Positions 22,998 through 34,672 of a stretch of DNA of 64,000 nt are shown in pieces. The notes under the pieces are model-generated. The model worked only from the letters and a program-made list of their open reading frames with translations. It was not told the DNA's origin and did no database searches. The DNA is from Agrostemma githago (taxonomy: Eukaryota; Streptophyta; Magnoliopsida; Caryophyllales; Caryophyllaceae), in contig OY288243.1 in assembly GCA_958450325.1 (NCBI GenBank), forward strand, positions 60,868,606 through 60,932,605, given 5' to 3'. Position numbers and translations under genes: made by a program. Within the stretch, counting starts at the first letter, position 1; each line of letters opens with the position of its first letter.

Positions 22998-23443
22998 TTA
23001 ATGCTGCTGTTGAATGAAATTTAGAATTGGATTGTTTAGGTTGTTTAACAGTTATGGCTGATTAAGAACGTGATACGTTTTAATTAGTTATTCATAAGAA
23101 TGATTAGAATCCACGATTCACGATAAAGTAGTCAAGAATAATAATTTGAACCGAATTTCGATGATCATTTGTGATTAAGTTGTGGATTTGTACTTGACTC
23201 GAGACCTTTTTTATCATTTGATTTACTTAAAGTTTTCATCTTTATTGTTTTACAGACAATCATCCAAAACCTCTCATATTTATTCTGTAATTAATTAGTT
23301 TATTATCGTTCTACATTAGTACGCAGTTATAGTTAAACCAATTCCTTGTGAGTTTGACTCTAATTTCTACTATACTATTGTTTTAGTATTCAGATTTAAG
23401 TGATTATAAATTGTAATTTGAGGCATACGACTTTAGCCTGTCA

Positions 23444-23650
23444 AGGGACAAAATTGAAAAAATGGTACTGCGTTGAGTAAAATGCGTACTTCGAAGAGCA
23501 ACACCCTATTGTTATTATTATTTGACTCGCTATAAGCCTCAATATACTTTGTGTTTTACCCAAAAATAACTAATACAAGGGTTTAAAGACATACGTAGTA
23601 TCATACTAATAATATAGTTGTAATACACACACACACACACTACTTAGCAA
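23444..23650. other. Unassigned spacer with an AC microsatellite
   Basis: Between the Athila-like LTR and the first Helitron. It has a short (AC)n run at about 23626-23640. Nothing else is recognisable. Confidence 0.6.
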
Positions 23651-24319
23651 TCCTCTATATACTAATTGAGAAACCACAAGCAAAGAAATGGACACGTGTC
23701 AAGCTGTGATTGATTTTTTTTCCCGCCTAAATAATTCAGTCATGGGTAGCTAGCATACTTGAATCCTCTATATACTAATTGAGAAACCACAAGCAAATAA
23801 ATGGACACGTTTCAAGCTGTGATTGATTTTTTTTCCCGCCTAAATAATTCAGTCATGGGTAGCTAGCATACTTGAATGTATTTGGTATATTTTACACATA
23901 ACATTAGCATAATGTACATATATAGAAATATAATCAACCCTGAATCTTCTGTTATATACTAACAATAATGAGAAATCATATCAAAGTAAAAACATTAGTA
24001 CTCTGTATTTTTTTCCATACTAAATACACCGTAATTCATAGTCAAATACATAAAATTTAGAAATAAAAAATATATAAATTTAAATTAAATTGAGAAGATA
24101 CTGATGAATAAGAAAAATTATCAACCCATTTGATAATATTTGACAAAATAAAACATGATTTCATAATTTTTTTGTTATTTCAATAGCAACTTGACTATAT
24201 CATATATATATTTCAAATTTTGACTTTTAAGAAAATTATGCCAAAATTATGAAGACAGTCATAACTGCTAACACGATATTCATTTAGTAAGTCATGCAAT
24301 TGCACAAGGCCTAAACTAG
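23651..24319 (+). mobile_element. Non-autonomous Helitron with duplicated 5' ends
   Basis: The 5' end TCCTCTATATACTAATTGAG follows an A. The 3' end is a small hairpin (TGCAATTGCA, 24292-24301) followed by AAACTAG, with T at 24320, which matches the Helitron rule (A|TC...CTRR|T). The 5' end is repeated at 23764 (113-bp tandem duplication, nearly identical) and more distantly at 23945 (TCTTCTGTTATATACTAAC). The body is AT-rich and non-coding. Confidence 0.65.
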
Positions 24320-24525
24320 TATATTACTAATATATTTGTAATATATATATATACACGTGCTAGTCAACGATATTATTACTAATATACTAGAAAAACCGTA
24401 AATAAAATCATACTATAAAATAGTATATGTGATTTGTATAGTAACGCCCTTAAACATGTTGGAATTTTGGACAACGGAAGAATTTGAGCCCGATATTCAT
24501 GAATATTGATATCTTTTTATTATAA
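24320..24525. other. AT-rich spacer between Helitrons
   Basis: Contains a short TA run near 24340-24352. No gene or clear repeat. Confidence 0.6.
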
Positions 24526-26263
24526 CTAGTCGCCATGCCCGTGCACCGCACGAGATTACTGATTTACTTGTCTAAATTTCATGTGGTTGTGATGACGTCT
24601 ACTTGTACAGGGTGTCGTAATCGTGAATAAGGCAGAGGTTGTGAAGATCGAATCATCAAAGCTACTAAAAGACATATGGCATGTATGTATAATGAACGAC
24701 AGAAGTTGATATGATCTAGTCTAAGGCCAAAACAGACATTAAAAAAGTAGTATACTAAAGAATAATTGCAATATGTAATCTTCTTAAATTACGCCTTTGT
24801 TTTTCTTTGTCTCTGTCGGGGTCTATTTTGTCTTTTCAACTTTTGGCCTCTTTTTCTCTATTGTTTCCTTTTCTATGGATGCTTCTTTCGCCGTCGCTTC
24901 GAAGCTATAAGTCATTTTTGGTCTGTAAGTTTTGTTACTAAAACATAAGTAAAAAAATGCTTGTAGTTGATGTACGTAATAATAACTAACTTACTCTTTG
25001 TCAATCTTTCTCTTCTCATTTTTAGCTGAGGTGTTCACCGGATGGCCGGACTCTGTTGTAGGCTGCCTTTCTAAGTTATCTTGTTTTGGTTGCTCCTGCG
25101 AAAACATTGGACTTGTTTGGGTATATTGCCTCGTGTGTAAAAAGATGTTGTTGTTCTTGGGTAAGAATTGTTGTTGTTACCTATGTTTTTTTGTCCTCTC
25201 TTTCCACTGTGGTTGGAGTAGTTGGGGGGTCGTTTGGCATCGTCGGTAATACCTTTTGACACTTTAGTTCCCGTTCGGAGTTGTATTTGGTAATCTCAAT
25301 CTTGACTTTCATGGTGTATTATCTCCCGACACATTGTTGGAGTATGTCAAACACTTTCTCCTTTCCCCCGTCCTGTTTGTTGCTCTCTTATTAGGACAAA
25401 ACGGTTAAAATTTCTTCGCGTAGTTGGTATGTTATTTGTTGTGTGTACCTTTTCATATTGGGTTAGTAATGCTTCGATTGGTCTCCCGATTATCTTCTCA
25501 GCTTCTCTCCCAAAAATCACCAAAGTTGTGTATGCTGTTTCGTCCGCTATTGTAGTGATTAATCTGTACCTCTGTTGTGGGTATTAACATATTTGTGATA
25601 TTGCTTAAGAGCAGTAGATAGGTTTAACATACCGTACAGTGAGTTATAATTTTTGGGTTTTTTCTTACCTTTGTTTGGGGTAGGGTATTGGTTCGGTACA
25701 TTGGCGACACTTTCCGTCCTCGTTGATTCCAGCGGGGCATGATGTGCAAGACTGATACGCCAGTCAACATCTGTTCTTAGTTCTGTTATCGTTTCGTGGC
25801 ATTTGTATACCTCATTTAATCGGAAATGTTCAATGGTATATCATATCAGTAGGCAAGCGATGTCTGTCGACCTTACATGATCGTCGACATCTGCTTGTAG
25901 AAGCTCGGCAATGGTTGAAGTGACCATATCTTCTGCCACCTCAGCATCGAGAACCCTTATTTGAACGGGTTCCTAGTCCCTGTAGGGTGGTATGGCAACG
26001 CAAATAATAATATGTGGCTAATCTAGTATATGTAAGATCGGGGACATGGTTCATGTGCAGTATTTTTATTGTGGGGGCAAACGGTTACCCTTGCAGTAAC
26101 ATTCTAGTCTCCGGCAAGTCCAAGTCGAGGAAGACCTTGGTCCCATATGTGGATTGTAATTGGTAATCTCCTGCACCGGTGTTGTAATCTTTGTTAATAA
26201 GTATGATATGTACAACATTATTATAGGTAAAAAGATTAGTCAAATGTGATTAGTCTAACCGTA
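24526..26263 (-). mobile_element. Helitron 3' part carrying RPA-like sequences
   Basis: On the minus strand the element ends in a hairpin (CGTGC-GGT-GCACG, at 24540-24552) followed by GGCATGGCGA and CTAG, with T next, matching a Helitron 3' terminus. The RPA-like pseudogene lies upstream in the same orientation. The 5' end is not identified; the LINE tail begins at about 26264. Confidence 0.6.
25000..26190 (-). pseudogene. RPA70-like single-strand DNA-binding protein remnant
   Basis: Several exon-like pieces on the minus strand resemble the plant replication protein A large subunit-like family, which often accompanies Helitrons. Piece 1 (about 26180-26090) reads QLQSTYGTKVFLDLDLPET and ends at a donor-like GGGTAACC. 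Piece 2 (about 25970-25670) contains TIAELLQAD. Piece 3 (about 25600-25440) contains RYRL-x-T-x-ADET and FGREAEKIIG, the hallmark of the C-terminal OB-fold domain. Piece 4 (about 25310-25250) reads KVKIEITKYNSERE. A lysine-rich tail (NEKRKI) lies near 25010. The pieces are separated by stops and possible introns, so this is a pseudogene or a spliced gene with damage. It could also be a captured host RPA gene. Confidence 0.6.
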
Positions 26264-26321
26264 ATTTTTTTTTTGGGAAAGTGTAAGATGTATATTAATT
26301 AAATAATCAATCAAATATACA

Positions 26322-27416
26322 TTAGGTGACCATCATTCTAGAGATGAATTTATCATCTCTATTGGTGAGTTTCCCTTTCTGAACACTATTAAAATACATT
26401 TTCAGTTCTTTAATAATGCTCTTACCTACTACTAGAGGACTTAGTAAAAATCCTTCCATCCTACATTTGTTTCTTTGCTCCCAAATGTAGTAAATGGAAG
26501 CATTCATCACACTATTAATCAATGCTCGTTGTATTCGGCTGCCTTTCATCCCATCCCGCTGCACGTTATTGAGAGTCTTGGTGAAGTCGTGCTCCAACCA
26601 AGCCCCCACGCTCTTCAACACCTTGCTGCTATATTCACACTCCCAAAACAGATGACTCCTATCTTCCGGTTTCTCCATGCATACACAACATAGATCGTCA
26701 GTGGTCAAGTTAAGACCGAAAAGCTTGGTCTTCACGTTCATTGCATCGTGATGGTACATCCACACAATAATTCTATGTTTCGGTATGGTCCATTTATTCC
26801 ACACTAGCCTATACCAATCCACTTCTGTCTCCCAATCTCTGATCCAATTATAACCCTTGGCTGTCATATACCGGTTGCTTTCATTCCATTCTCCTCCTTC
26901 GAAGCCAATTTTTAGTTTTCCTTTAACCTTGCAAATCCGTCTCCAACCCCATCCCACATCCGCCGGCGGTTCATACTGCATCCAAGTCTGTCCTTTCAGG
27001 TAGACTGAATCTACCCATGACACCCACATACTGTTCGGATCATTCGCAACCCACCAAACCAGCTTACCTATCGTTGCTTTGTTCCAATTGAAACATTGGG
27101 TCAGATTCAGCCCACCCTCTTTATAAGGCAAACAAATTTTCTTCCAAGCAACCAGTGGAGACCTTGTATACGTAGTTCCACCTTCCCAAAGATAAGTCCG
27201 GCATATCCCTTCAATCTATTTGATGATCCCGGTCGGGAGCAAGAAAATGCTCGCCCAATAGTTATGGAGAGTGGATAAGACAGATTTAATCAAAACCAAT
27301 CTTCCCGCATAAGACAATTTTCTAGCCCCCAGCCGTCTTATTCGTTCGGTAATATTATGCACCAACGACTGACATTCTTGAATCGTAAGTCTCAAAGCTT
27401 TAATGGGCACACCCAA
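26322..27416 (-). pseudogene. LINE ORF2, C-terminal part (zf-RVT)
   Basis: Two frames (27416-27216 and 27131-26322) joined by a stop or frameshift. The first reads the end of the RT region (R-I-R-R-L-G-A-R-K-L-S-Y-A-G-R). The second carries the conserved zinc-binding C-terminal domain of plant LINEs (WNKWTIPKHRIIVWMYHHDA, then C-C-V-C...H-L-F-W-E-C). It needs the upstream RT and endonuclease to act in target-primed reverse transcription, so alone it is inert. Confidence 0.8.
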
Positions 27417-27470
27417 ATATTTGAAAGGGAGAGTCCCGACTTTACAGCCTGAAACAGCTAAGATATCCTG

Positions 27471-27829
27471 CTAAACCTCCTTCTTCACTCCATTAAAGTA
27501 GATATTCGATTTCCCTTTACTAAGTTGGAGTCCAGATGCCTGAGAGAACGTCGCAAAGGTACGCAGAAGCACCATCATAGATGCTACATCCCCTTTATTG
27601 AATAATAAAAGGTCATCAGAAAACATCAGGTTCACAAGCTTCAATTGCTTACATTGCGGGTGGTACCTGAAATCCATAGCTTCCGCGGTATACTTGAGCA
27701 ATCTAGTTAGGTACTCCATACAAATTGTGAACAATAGCGGGGATAGCGGATCTCCCTTCCTCAAACCTCGTTTACCATGGAAAAAACCGAATGCATATCC
27801 ATTAAGGTTAAGCGAAAAAGAAGCCATGG
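27471..27829 (-). pseudogene. LINE reverse transcriptase, part 2
   Basis: Contains RGLRKGDPLSPLLF and the catalytic box F-S-D-D (with LLLF), the palm of the LINE RT. It ends at an in-frame TAG at 27471. The upstream half of the palm is on the other side of the 2.3-kb solo LTR. The original joint can be read across the insertion (…QCVS / MASFSL…) with one duplicated pentanucleotide. Confidence 0.85.
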
Positions 27830-28661
27830 TGTGGACATGACATAGGTCCACCCCGACGCGGCCACGTGCGGGTTTGGGGAGGCGAATGAATCTCCATATG
27901 AGATGGTCAAATTGAATTTAAAATCGAAGTAGGAGTCGCCACCGAACTTTGTGGGAGTTCGGGCCCGTTCGAACCTACTCTATGTCGTAGTGGGCCGTAT
28001 ACAAAATATGGCCCATTTCCGATGTCAGAGTTTATCGGGTTCGTCCCTTAGCATTTGATACCGATACCGACATTATCGGATATCGTGTATTGAATGACTC
28101 TCGTTGCCAATGGATTCGGACATCCGGAAACCATGGTTCTGAGTAAGGGGTGAGGGTACGTGTTGGGAAGTTCACTAAGAACACCCAACCCCACCCGCAC
28201 TTAGCGACCTTTACTAAGATATCGTTGGTTTTGGTGTACACGTGTTAGTTCGATAGTGGAATGATATGCAAAAACATTATTTTCCCTAAGCATGTGAGAG
28301 AAAATAAATAAATAAATGGGTGTCTAAGTCGTTTAATGCATCTTAAACTAATAACGTCAAAGTTATTTTAGCATGTGAAGTTCGTTTTAGTCTAATAAAA
28401 CAAAAGATGAAAATAAATTGCTACAAACATGAACAAACGAGTTAGTAACGATTTATAAATCGAATAAGAATATAAATACGATGATATGCATGATTTTAGA
28501 AAAAGGTTTATGACACGTGATGGATTAACACGTGTTGACCGAGGTCGAAAAAGCATTTATCAAAATCTGAGAATATATCGCGAAAGTCGCTATTTTATGT
28601 AAGGAACGAGAAGAATAAAAAGCGAGAAAACGAAGAAAAAAAAGGCACGGTTTTCCAGGCC

Positions 28662-28702
28662 CTCACGCGAGTCGTCTGGCAGGCGCGCGACTCGCGCGTG
28701 AG
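28662..28702 (-). promoter_or_regulatory. Hairpin in Tat-like LTR C
   Basis: The arm CTCACGCGAGTCG pairs with CGACTCGCGCGTGAG (a two-base bulge) around an 11-13-base loop. It occupies the same place as the hairpins in LTRs A and B but has a different stem sequence. Confidence 0.6.
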
Positions 28703-29493
28703 TCTGTCCCGCTTTTTTATTTTTCGAAAATCTCCATTTTTATAAATCGCGTACAAATATGGATTAATTTATACTCGACTTATATTTTCGATATTCGTCA
28801 TATTCGATATTCGATTATGAAATCGATATCAAATAATTAGAATGATTTTAGAAAAAGTGAAAAAAGTGTTTTAAAAATTGTTTTTTTTAAAAAAAAAGAA
28901 AAGAAATTGGACGAAAAGAAGAAAAAAAAAATGTTAATTCTCTCTGCGTTAAAATCGTCGTATTTTGTAACGATTTTTTTAGCATCAACGAGATTTAATT
29001 TAGTCCTTGTTTAATACGATATTTGATTACAGAATCGATATCGTATTTTAAGAACGTTTATATATGAAAATAGCTTTTATAGTATCGATATTAGAAATAT
29101 GTAAAACGACCCATATTAAAACGAGGACTGACGACACGACGCAGAAAAGAAAAAAAGATGACGAGAAAGGAGAAGAGAAAGAGGACGAATCGGGTTTGAT
29201 TTACACCCTCAACCTACATGCTTTGTTTTCTCGGAATAGAGCTCGTCGGGAAGTGGCTTAGGCACCGGAGCGTCGAGATGATGGGGATGAATTTGGGTGT
29301 CGGTTTGGTCGTGTAAGGTGACGTGAGAGGGGGGCCGGTTTTGGTCGGGCGTGGTCTCGGTATGTCGTGTGTTGGGATGATACTATCGGTCTTTCGATGC
29401 TATATTCGATGCTTGAATGTTGTGAGATTAATAATTAATTGAAGGTGTTGAGGATGAAAGGATGAATAGATGTTGTGTTGAATACGAGGGTCC

Positions 29494-29501
29494 TATTTAT
29501 A
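29494..29501 (-). promoter_or_regulatory. TATA box of Tat-like LTR C
   Basis: The minus strand reads TATAAATA in the context CCTATAAATAGGA. The same motif lies at the corresponding position of LTRs A and B, about 480-760 bases from the LTR start, where the U3 promoter is expected. Confidence 0.6.
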
Positions 29502-30109
29502 GGTGAAGTCCTTGATAGGAGCTAGGAGAAGTACCTCTTACTTAGGTGACAAGAAACACCGGTTTGGATAGTAAACGTAGGAGTTTGAATGGAACGAGAG
29601 TCTCGTTTCTTGGTGAGGAAGACAAGCATCTCGGCTGAAATGGGCTGTTTTGGCCGAGTGTTTGACACTCGATCGGTAAATTGATTTGGTTTTCGGATAG
29701 AATTCCTACTTGAGATCGAATTCTATCCCCGAAGGGATTTGTTTAATGTTTTCGAGGCTGATATTTGTAGTATCTAAACCTAGCCGAACTGGTGAGGTGT
29801 CACGGCTGTCCCGTGTACCTCGGGAAAAAACATCTTTGACCGGGTTTGACCAAGTCGCTAAAAGACGGTTTTACCCCTGGTGCCGGATTCGACCCAAATT
29901 GGTCTTATTTGACTCGAAACGACCCACTGGGCCTGGATTTGAGGTTGGTTTTGTAAGATTTGTACTCCGTAATAAGCCTAAACCAATTGTCCATGATTAC
30001 GAGCCCATATCCGAGTCCATCAAAGCACGTTTGGGTCCAATCATCATCGGGTGTTTGGCGGGAACTATTATAGACACCCGGCGGTCAAAATGTGGGTGTC
30101 TACACGTGG

Positions 30110-31143
30110 AGACACATTGCATCAGCAAAATGCGAACCGAAGAAGGAATGTTCAGGTGCTGTAGCATTTGGTCTAGAAAGTCCCATTCAACCGTGTCATA
30201 CGCCTTCTGCATATCCATTTTAATCATGCATCTCGGGGACACGACTTTCCTCGAGTATAATCGGACAAGATCTTGGCAGATGAGAATATTTTCTACTATG
30301 CTTCGTCCTCGAACAAAACCCTCTTGGACAGGCGAGATGATATCAGGAAGCACTTTCGCTAGTCTGGTGCATAGAATCTTCGAAATGCATTTGTAAACAA
30401 TGTTGCAGCACGCTATCGGTCTGAATTGAAGAACCGAAATTCAACAATCGCCCAGACTCGAAAAAATCTAAGATAGCAGTGCATACATCCTCGCCCACTA
30501 TGTTCCAAGCGTCCTTGAAGAATTTGCTTGAGTATCCATCAGGTCCAGGGGCCTTATCATTCAGAATGCTAAACATCGTGTCCCGTATTTCTTCCCTGGT
30601 GACTGGCGAGTTGAATATGTCCCAGTGAGCAGCATTGCATTTAGGACCCAAATTCATAACATGCTCCACAACCCTTGTAGTAGCCTTCCGTTCACCCAAA
30701 AGACTTTTGTAATACGATAAAAAGGCCTCTTGGATTGAATCTGCATTCGTGTGTAAGATACCTTGGTTGTCCTCAATCTGATTCACCATGTTCCTTGCTC
30801 GCCTAGCCTTAAGCGACCCACGAAATGCAGCTGTGTTAGCATCCCCTTCTTTGAGCCAATGCAATTTGGCCTTTTGGCGACGGAAACACATTCTCGCCTT
30901 GTCCAAACGCCTGAAATTCTCAGCTGCCTCAATTTCTGCCTTGATCAGGTCATGGTTACCCACATTACTATATAAAGCTTTCTGAATGTCGAGTAATTTT
31001 ACCTGCGCCAGATCTGTCTGCTGTTCAATAGCAGCGAAGCTATCCCTGTCCAACTGTTTCAGTGGTTTTTTAAGTCTCTTAAGTTTTGAAACAAGACTGA
31101 ACATCTTCGTCCCCTCCACCTCCTGATTCCAAGACGACGCCAC
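30110..31143 (-). pseudogene. LINE ORF2 middle: linker and RT part 1
   Basis: Two overlapping frames (31143-30343 and 30353 downward) with a frameshift between them. They contain a coiled-coil linker, then NDKAPGPDGYSSKFFKDAW, a standard opening of the plant LINE RT, and later EGFVRGRSIVENIL and KMDMQKAYDTVEWDFL (palm with the first catalytic Asp). The domain stops at the solo LTR. Confidence 0.85.
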
Positions 31144-31921
31144 AGTGGGTTATAAACTCATGAGACTGGCTCCACATATTGTAGTACTTGAATGCTCTAT
31201 GGTGCCTCGTATGTCCTCCTACTCTCCTAATAACACAAGAGCTATGATCATACAAACCTTCCGGCAGATAATGAGCCATAAAATCCTCGAAAACAGCAGC
31301 CCATTCTTGATTAATAAGCACTCTATCCAATCTGCTATATACTCTATCTTCCGGGGGTTGTTTGTTATTCCAAGTATAGAACGCACCAGTCGCCGGACAA
31401 TCCATTAACTCACATTGATTAATACAGTTCTGAAATGGATAGGCTTCATTGGGATTAAAGCTCCCACCCAATCTTTCCCCAGGAGAAAGAACGCAGTTAA
31501 AATCTCCAACCACAATCCAAGCTCCATGAATATTGCATCCAATCTGATTTAGATCACTCCACAATTCCTCTCTATCCGCTATCTCATTGTATGCATACAC
31601 AAATGTGATATTAAAATTCACATTCCCCACAATGTCCTGGACTGAACAATGTATCTGTTGCGCTGTGTATTTGAAAAACTGGACCACACATTGTTTATGA
31701 TCCCAGACTACCCAAATACGTCCTCGCTGATTGATATGACTGTTTGTGGAGATACTCCACTTATTGAAACTATTGCTCACCACCTTATTCACATTCTGAG
31801 GCTTAATCTTGGTCTCTAGCAAACCAAATAGGCCAACATTATTCAGTTCTAAAAATTTATTTATATCACACTGTTTCTCCAACCTATTCATCCCCCTCAC
31901 ATTCCAAAAACAAATATTCAT
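31079..31921 (-). pseudogene. LINE ORF2 apurinic-type endonuclease domain
   Basis: The start is fixed by the ATG overlapping the ORF1 stop. It reads NICFWNVRGMN (residues 2-12), LLETKIK (about 35), VVGDFNCVLS (about 138-147), RLDRVLIN (about 198) and YDHSSC (near 224), the ordered motifs of the exonuclease-endonuclease-phosphatase fold that nicks target DNA. The domain is largely intact; the frame is lost near its end, where it overlaps the next frame. Confidence 0.85.
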
Positions 31922-32385
31922 GGATTGATATTAGGTTTGGGGGATACCTTATTACCTCCATGAGAGGCCTTCTTCCTTGTGAGTATTTGTATATACGAGG
32001 GGCTAGTACTCTCTTCAGTGTCAGTAGCACCAGTCTTAGCTCTCACAGAGATACTCTGCTCAAACCCCTTCTCCCCCGTCCCACTCTCCAAATTGCTGGT
32101 CTCACCAGTATTCAGCCCCTTCTCCTGAACTATCCCCTTCTTAGGTAAATCAGGATAGTTAATAACAGTTGCAGCTGGTTCAATGTTGTCCCTTTGACCC
32201 TCCTGCACCTGTGTTAATGGTTTTTCAACCCTTTTTTCTACCCTTTTCCACAACATCTGTTTCCTCTCCACTGGTTTATTCCCTTGGGCCTTACATTCTT
32301 GTTTTCCATGACCCATTTTCTTACACCTTTCGCAGAGCATGGGTTTCCAGTCATACTCAACCTTAATCTTAAGCAGGTTCCCCAT
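31918..32385 (-). pseudogene. LINE ORF1 C-terminal fragment
   Basis: Begins within ORF1 at I-K-V-E-Y-D-W-K-P-M-L-C-E-R-C and has one CCHC knuckle (C-E-R-C-x4-H-x4-C), followed by a variable, Lys/Thr-rich tail. Full plant ORF1 has an RRM-like N-terminal domain, absent here, so the LINE copy is 5'-truncated at about 32390. Confidence 0.75.
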
Positions 32386-32390
32386 TTCAT

Positions 32391-33230
32391 TAAATCAAGG
32401 CAATTTAACTAATATGATTTGTAACAATAAAAAACTTAAAACCCATTAGTTTAAAATGGTTCCTATACGCTTGCAAATCAAGATTTGACGGGTACCTAAT
32501 ATTTATGTTAATAACATATTAACGCGTGTCCGTTAGACACATGTTAGAAAAACCGTTAAGATAATACTTACATAATATTAAGTGACATTATAATATTTGG
32601 CTTTATTATACACTTTAACTAAGTTAATAACATGGAAATGCCTCAAAGTCTACCACGAATGACAGTGTAAACCACCCTCACACCTCTTCCCTTTTTTGTT
32701 TGTCCCCATTGTATATGAGAGGCTAATACGGTGTAAATTAACAATTTCAAACGCACCAACGTGATAAAAAGTACTTCACGTAAAGTGGCATAGGCTTATA
32801 CTTCCTACATCCCCTTTTTATTGTCCCTTCGACTTTGTATAGTCGTACTAAACCACGGGTTTATAAACAATCGAGACGAATGGGGAAGTGGTATTTGGTG
32901 TTAAGACGAAATGCGGAGAAATCAGAAGTAGTAGTAGTAGTAGCTGAGTAGGAGTGAGGTTGAAAGAGGACAAAAGAGAAGTACTGGTAGTTCTATGCTG
33001 TGTCAAAATATGTGCATCCACATACACATGTTACATGTTCCACGCACATTTTCCTCGACTTTGAAGTGGCGTAGGTTTATGTTGCCTTATTTTCTCATAT
33101 TACACAATACAGAGTAGTGAACAACTTTTTTGAAAATCATGATTTTGATCATCACATGTGACAAACTTGAGCATGTAAAATTACATATATTCAAAGAGAT
33201 AAACGATAAAAGTTGATAAACAAAAGTTTA
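32391..33230. other. Unassigned spacer
   Basis: AT-rich sequence without recognisable gene or element. There is a short (AGT)n run at 32924-32942. A few purine-rich stretches occur, but no open frame of note. Confidence 0.6.
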
Positions 33231-33689
33231 TTACCTTCATAATTTATGACCCTTGTAGATGTGATGACTACGACCATGTCATGTCTCGGTTTTGTTGTAC
33301 ACTTGGGTGGTTTAATGCGAAAGGTGAGCACCCATTTTTGTAGGTGGTGGATTATAAGGGAGGAAGATGAAGAGGATGGGAGGTGGGAGCTGAATTAATG
33401 ACGCAATGAAGGCCGAACTTGATTGCTTACCATTGGATTCTACATGATTAATGAGGACATTACCTTCATAATTTATGACCCTTGTAGACGTGATGACTAC
33501 GACCATGTCATGTCTCGACTTCGTTGTACACTTGGGTGGTGTAATGGGAAAGGCAAGCACCCATTTTTGTAGGTGGTGGATTATAAGGGAGGAAGATGAA
33601 GAGGATGGGAGGTGGGAGCTAAATTAATGACGCAATGAAGGCCGAACTTGATTGCTTACCATTGGATTCTACATGATTAATGAGGACAT
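33231..33689. repeat. 229-bp tandem duplication
   Basis: Two nearly identical units (33231-33459 and 33460-33689), each starting TTACCTTCATAATTTATGACC and ending ATTAATGAGGACAT. The ORF at 33312-33560 is only a frame across the junction. Confidence 0.92.
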
Positions 33690-33779
33690 TTAAACTAATT
33701 TATGCTAAACAAATAACGGACTACGCAATGAAGGCTTAACTTGATTAATTAACATTGAATTTAACATAATCAATGAGGA

Positions 33780-34320
33780 AGAAAAACTCCCTCCTTTTCA
33801 TCTTCCACCCAATCATATCCTGCCATGTGGATTACTTTATAATTGAGAATTGGGTAGATAGAGCATGGAGGATGACTTGTTTTCTATTTAATAGAATATA
33901 GATAGATTGCTTCGAGGACATTTAAACTCCCTCCTTTTCATCTTCCACTTAAGCTTAACATTGAATTCTACATGATTAATGAGGACATTTAAACTCCCTC
34001 CTTTTCATCTTTCACTTAACTCTCCCTCATTTTCATCTACCACCCAATCATAACTTCATCTTTTTCATTTTCCACTTAACTCTCCCTCCTTTTCATCTTC
34101 ATCTTCCACTCCCTCCTTTTCATCTTCCATCTTCCACTCCCTCCTTTTCATCTTCCATCTTCCACTTAACTTGATTGATTGCTTAACATTGGATTCTACA
34201 TGATTAATGATGATATTTAAACTCCCTCCTTTTCATCTTCCATTTAACTCTCCCTCCTTTTCATCTTCCACTCAATCGTAACTCCCTCCTTTTCATCTTC
34301 CACCTAATAATATCGTGACA
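33780..34320. repeat. Minisatellite-like CTCCCTCCTTTTCATCTTCC array
   Basis: More than ten copies of the 20-base unit 'ctccctccttttcatcttcc' with variable spacers ('acttaact', 'atttaaa'). Pieces of the preceding 229-bp unit (ttggattctacatgattaatga) are mixed in, so the two repeats share an origin. Confidence 0.8.
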
Positions 34321-34672
34321 TATGGGTTGCTTTAACATTGAGATTTGGGGAATTAGAGCATGGGAAATGCTTTGTTCTCTATTTAATATAATATATAGAT
34401 TTGATATTGTGTGTTATTACGAATATTTGGGGGAGAGGTATGATAGTATTTGTGAGACCTAGTGCTTCTAGGACGGAGTACACACTTGCAAATGCTTCAT
34501 GCCTATTTATAGGAAACCATTCATCTACACCCTTATCCTTCTACATCATTCTTCTTCTACATCCCTCCTTATACAAGAGTTTTCTAGAATTCTAACATTA
34601 CAATTCATTTGTCTAATTCTAGTTCATCTATATATTATATTTTTTAGATTAATATTTCTAACAAAACATGTA
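34321..34672. other. Unassigned AT-rich spacer
   Basis: No convincing gene. Frames at 34401-34717 are short and unlike known proteins. Confidence 0.5.

Larger units (their letters stand above)
20607..23443 (+). repeat. 3' LTR of the Athila-like element
   Basis: It starts TGATGGACC directly after the PPT and probably ends at ...GACTTTAGCCTGTCA (23443). Without the nested CACTA element and the Tourist-like MITE it is about 1.25 kb. The right end is inferred from the TG...CA rule, since no second LTR is present for comparison. Confidence 0.6.
27830..30104 (-). mobile_element. Tat-like solo LTR (copy C)
   Basis: The plus strand starts TGTGGACATGACATAGGTCC and ends GTGGGTGTCTACA, so the LTR itself reads TGTAGACACCC... 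on the minus strand. It is flanked by CATGG (27825-27829) and CGTGG (30105-30109), a 5-bp duplication with one C/T-type change, inside the LINE. It is homologous along its length to LTRs 55560-57972 and 60293-62585. Its TATA box is at 29494-29501 and its GC-rich hairpin at 28662-28702. There is no internal region. The 228-codon plus-strand frame at 29710-30396 crosses the LTR/LINE border and is not a gene. Confidence 0.85.
26264..32390 (-). mobile_element. Plant L1-type LINE, 5'-truncated, split by a solo LTR
   Basis: On the minus strand the order is the ORF1 C-terminus (32385-31918), ORF2 endonuclease, reverse transcriptase, C-terminal zinc domain, then a T run on the plus strand (26267-26275), probably the poly(A) tail. 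The TGA of ORF1 overlaps the ATG of ORF2. The Tat-like solo LTR (27830-30104) interrupts the RT domain. Several frameshifts and stops show it is dead. I could not find its target-site duplication. Confidence 0.85.

Noticed and set aside
29710..30396. 228-codon plus-strand frame
   Set aside because: Crosses the border between the Tat-like solo LTR and the antisense of the LINE; no domain.
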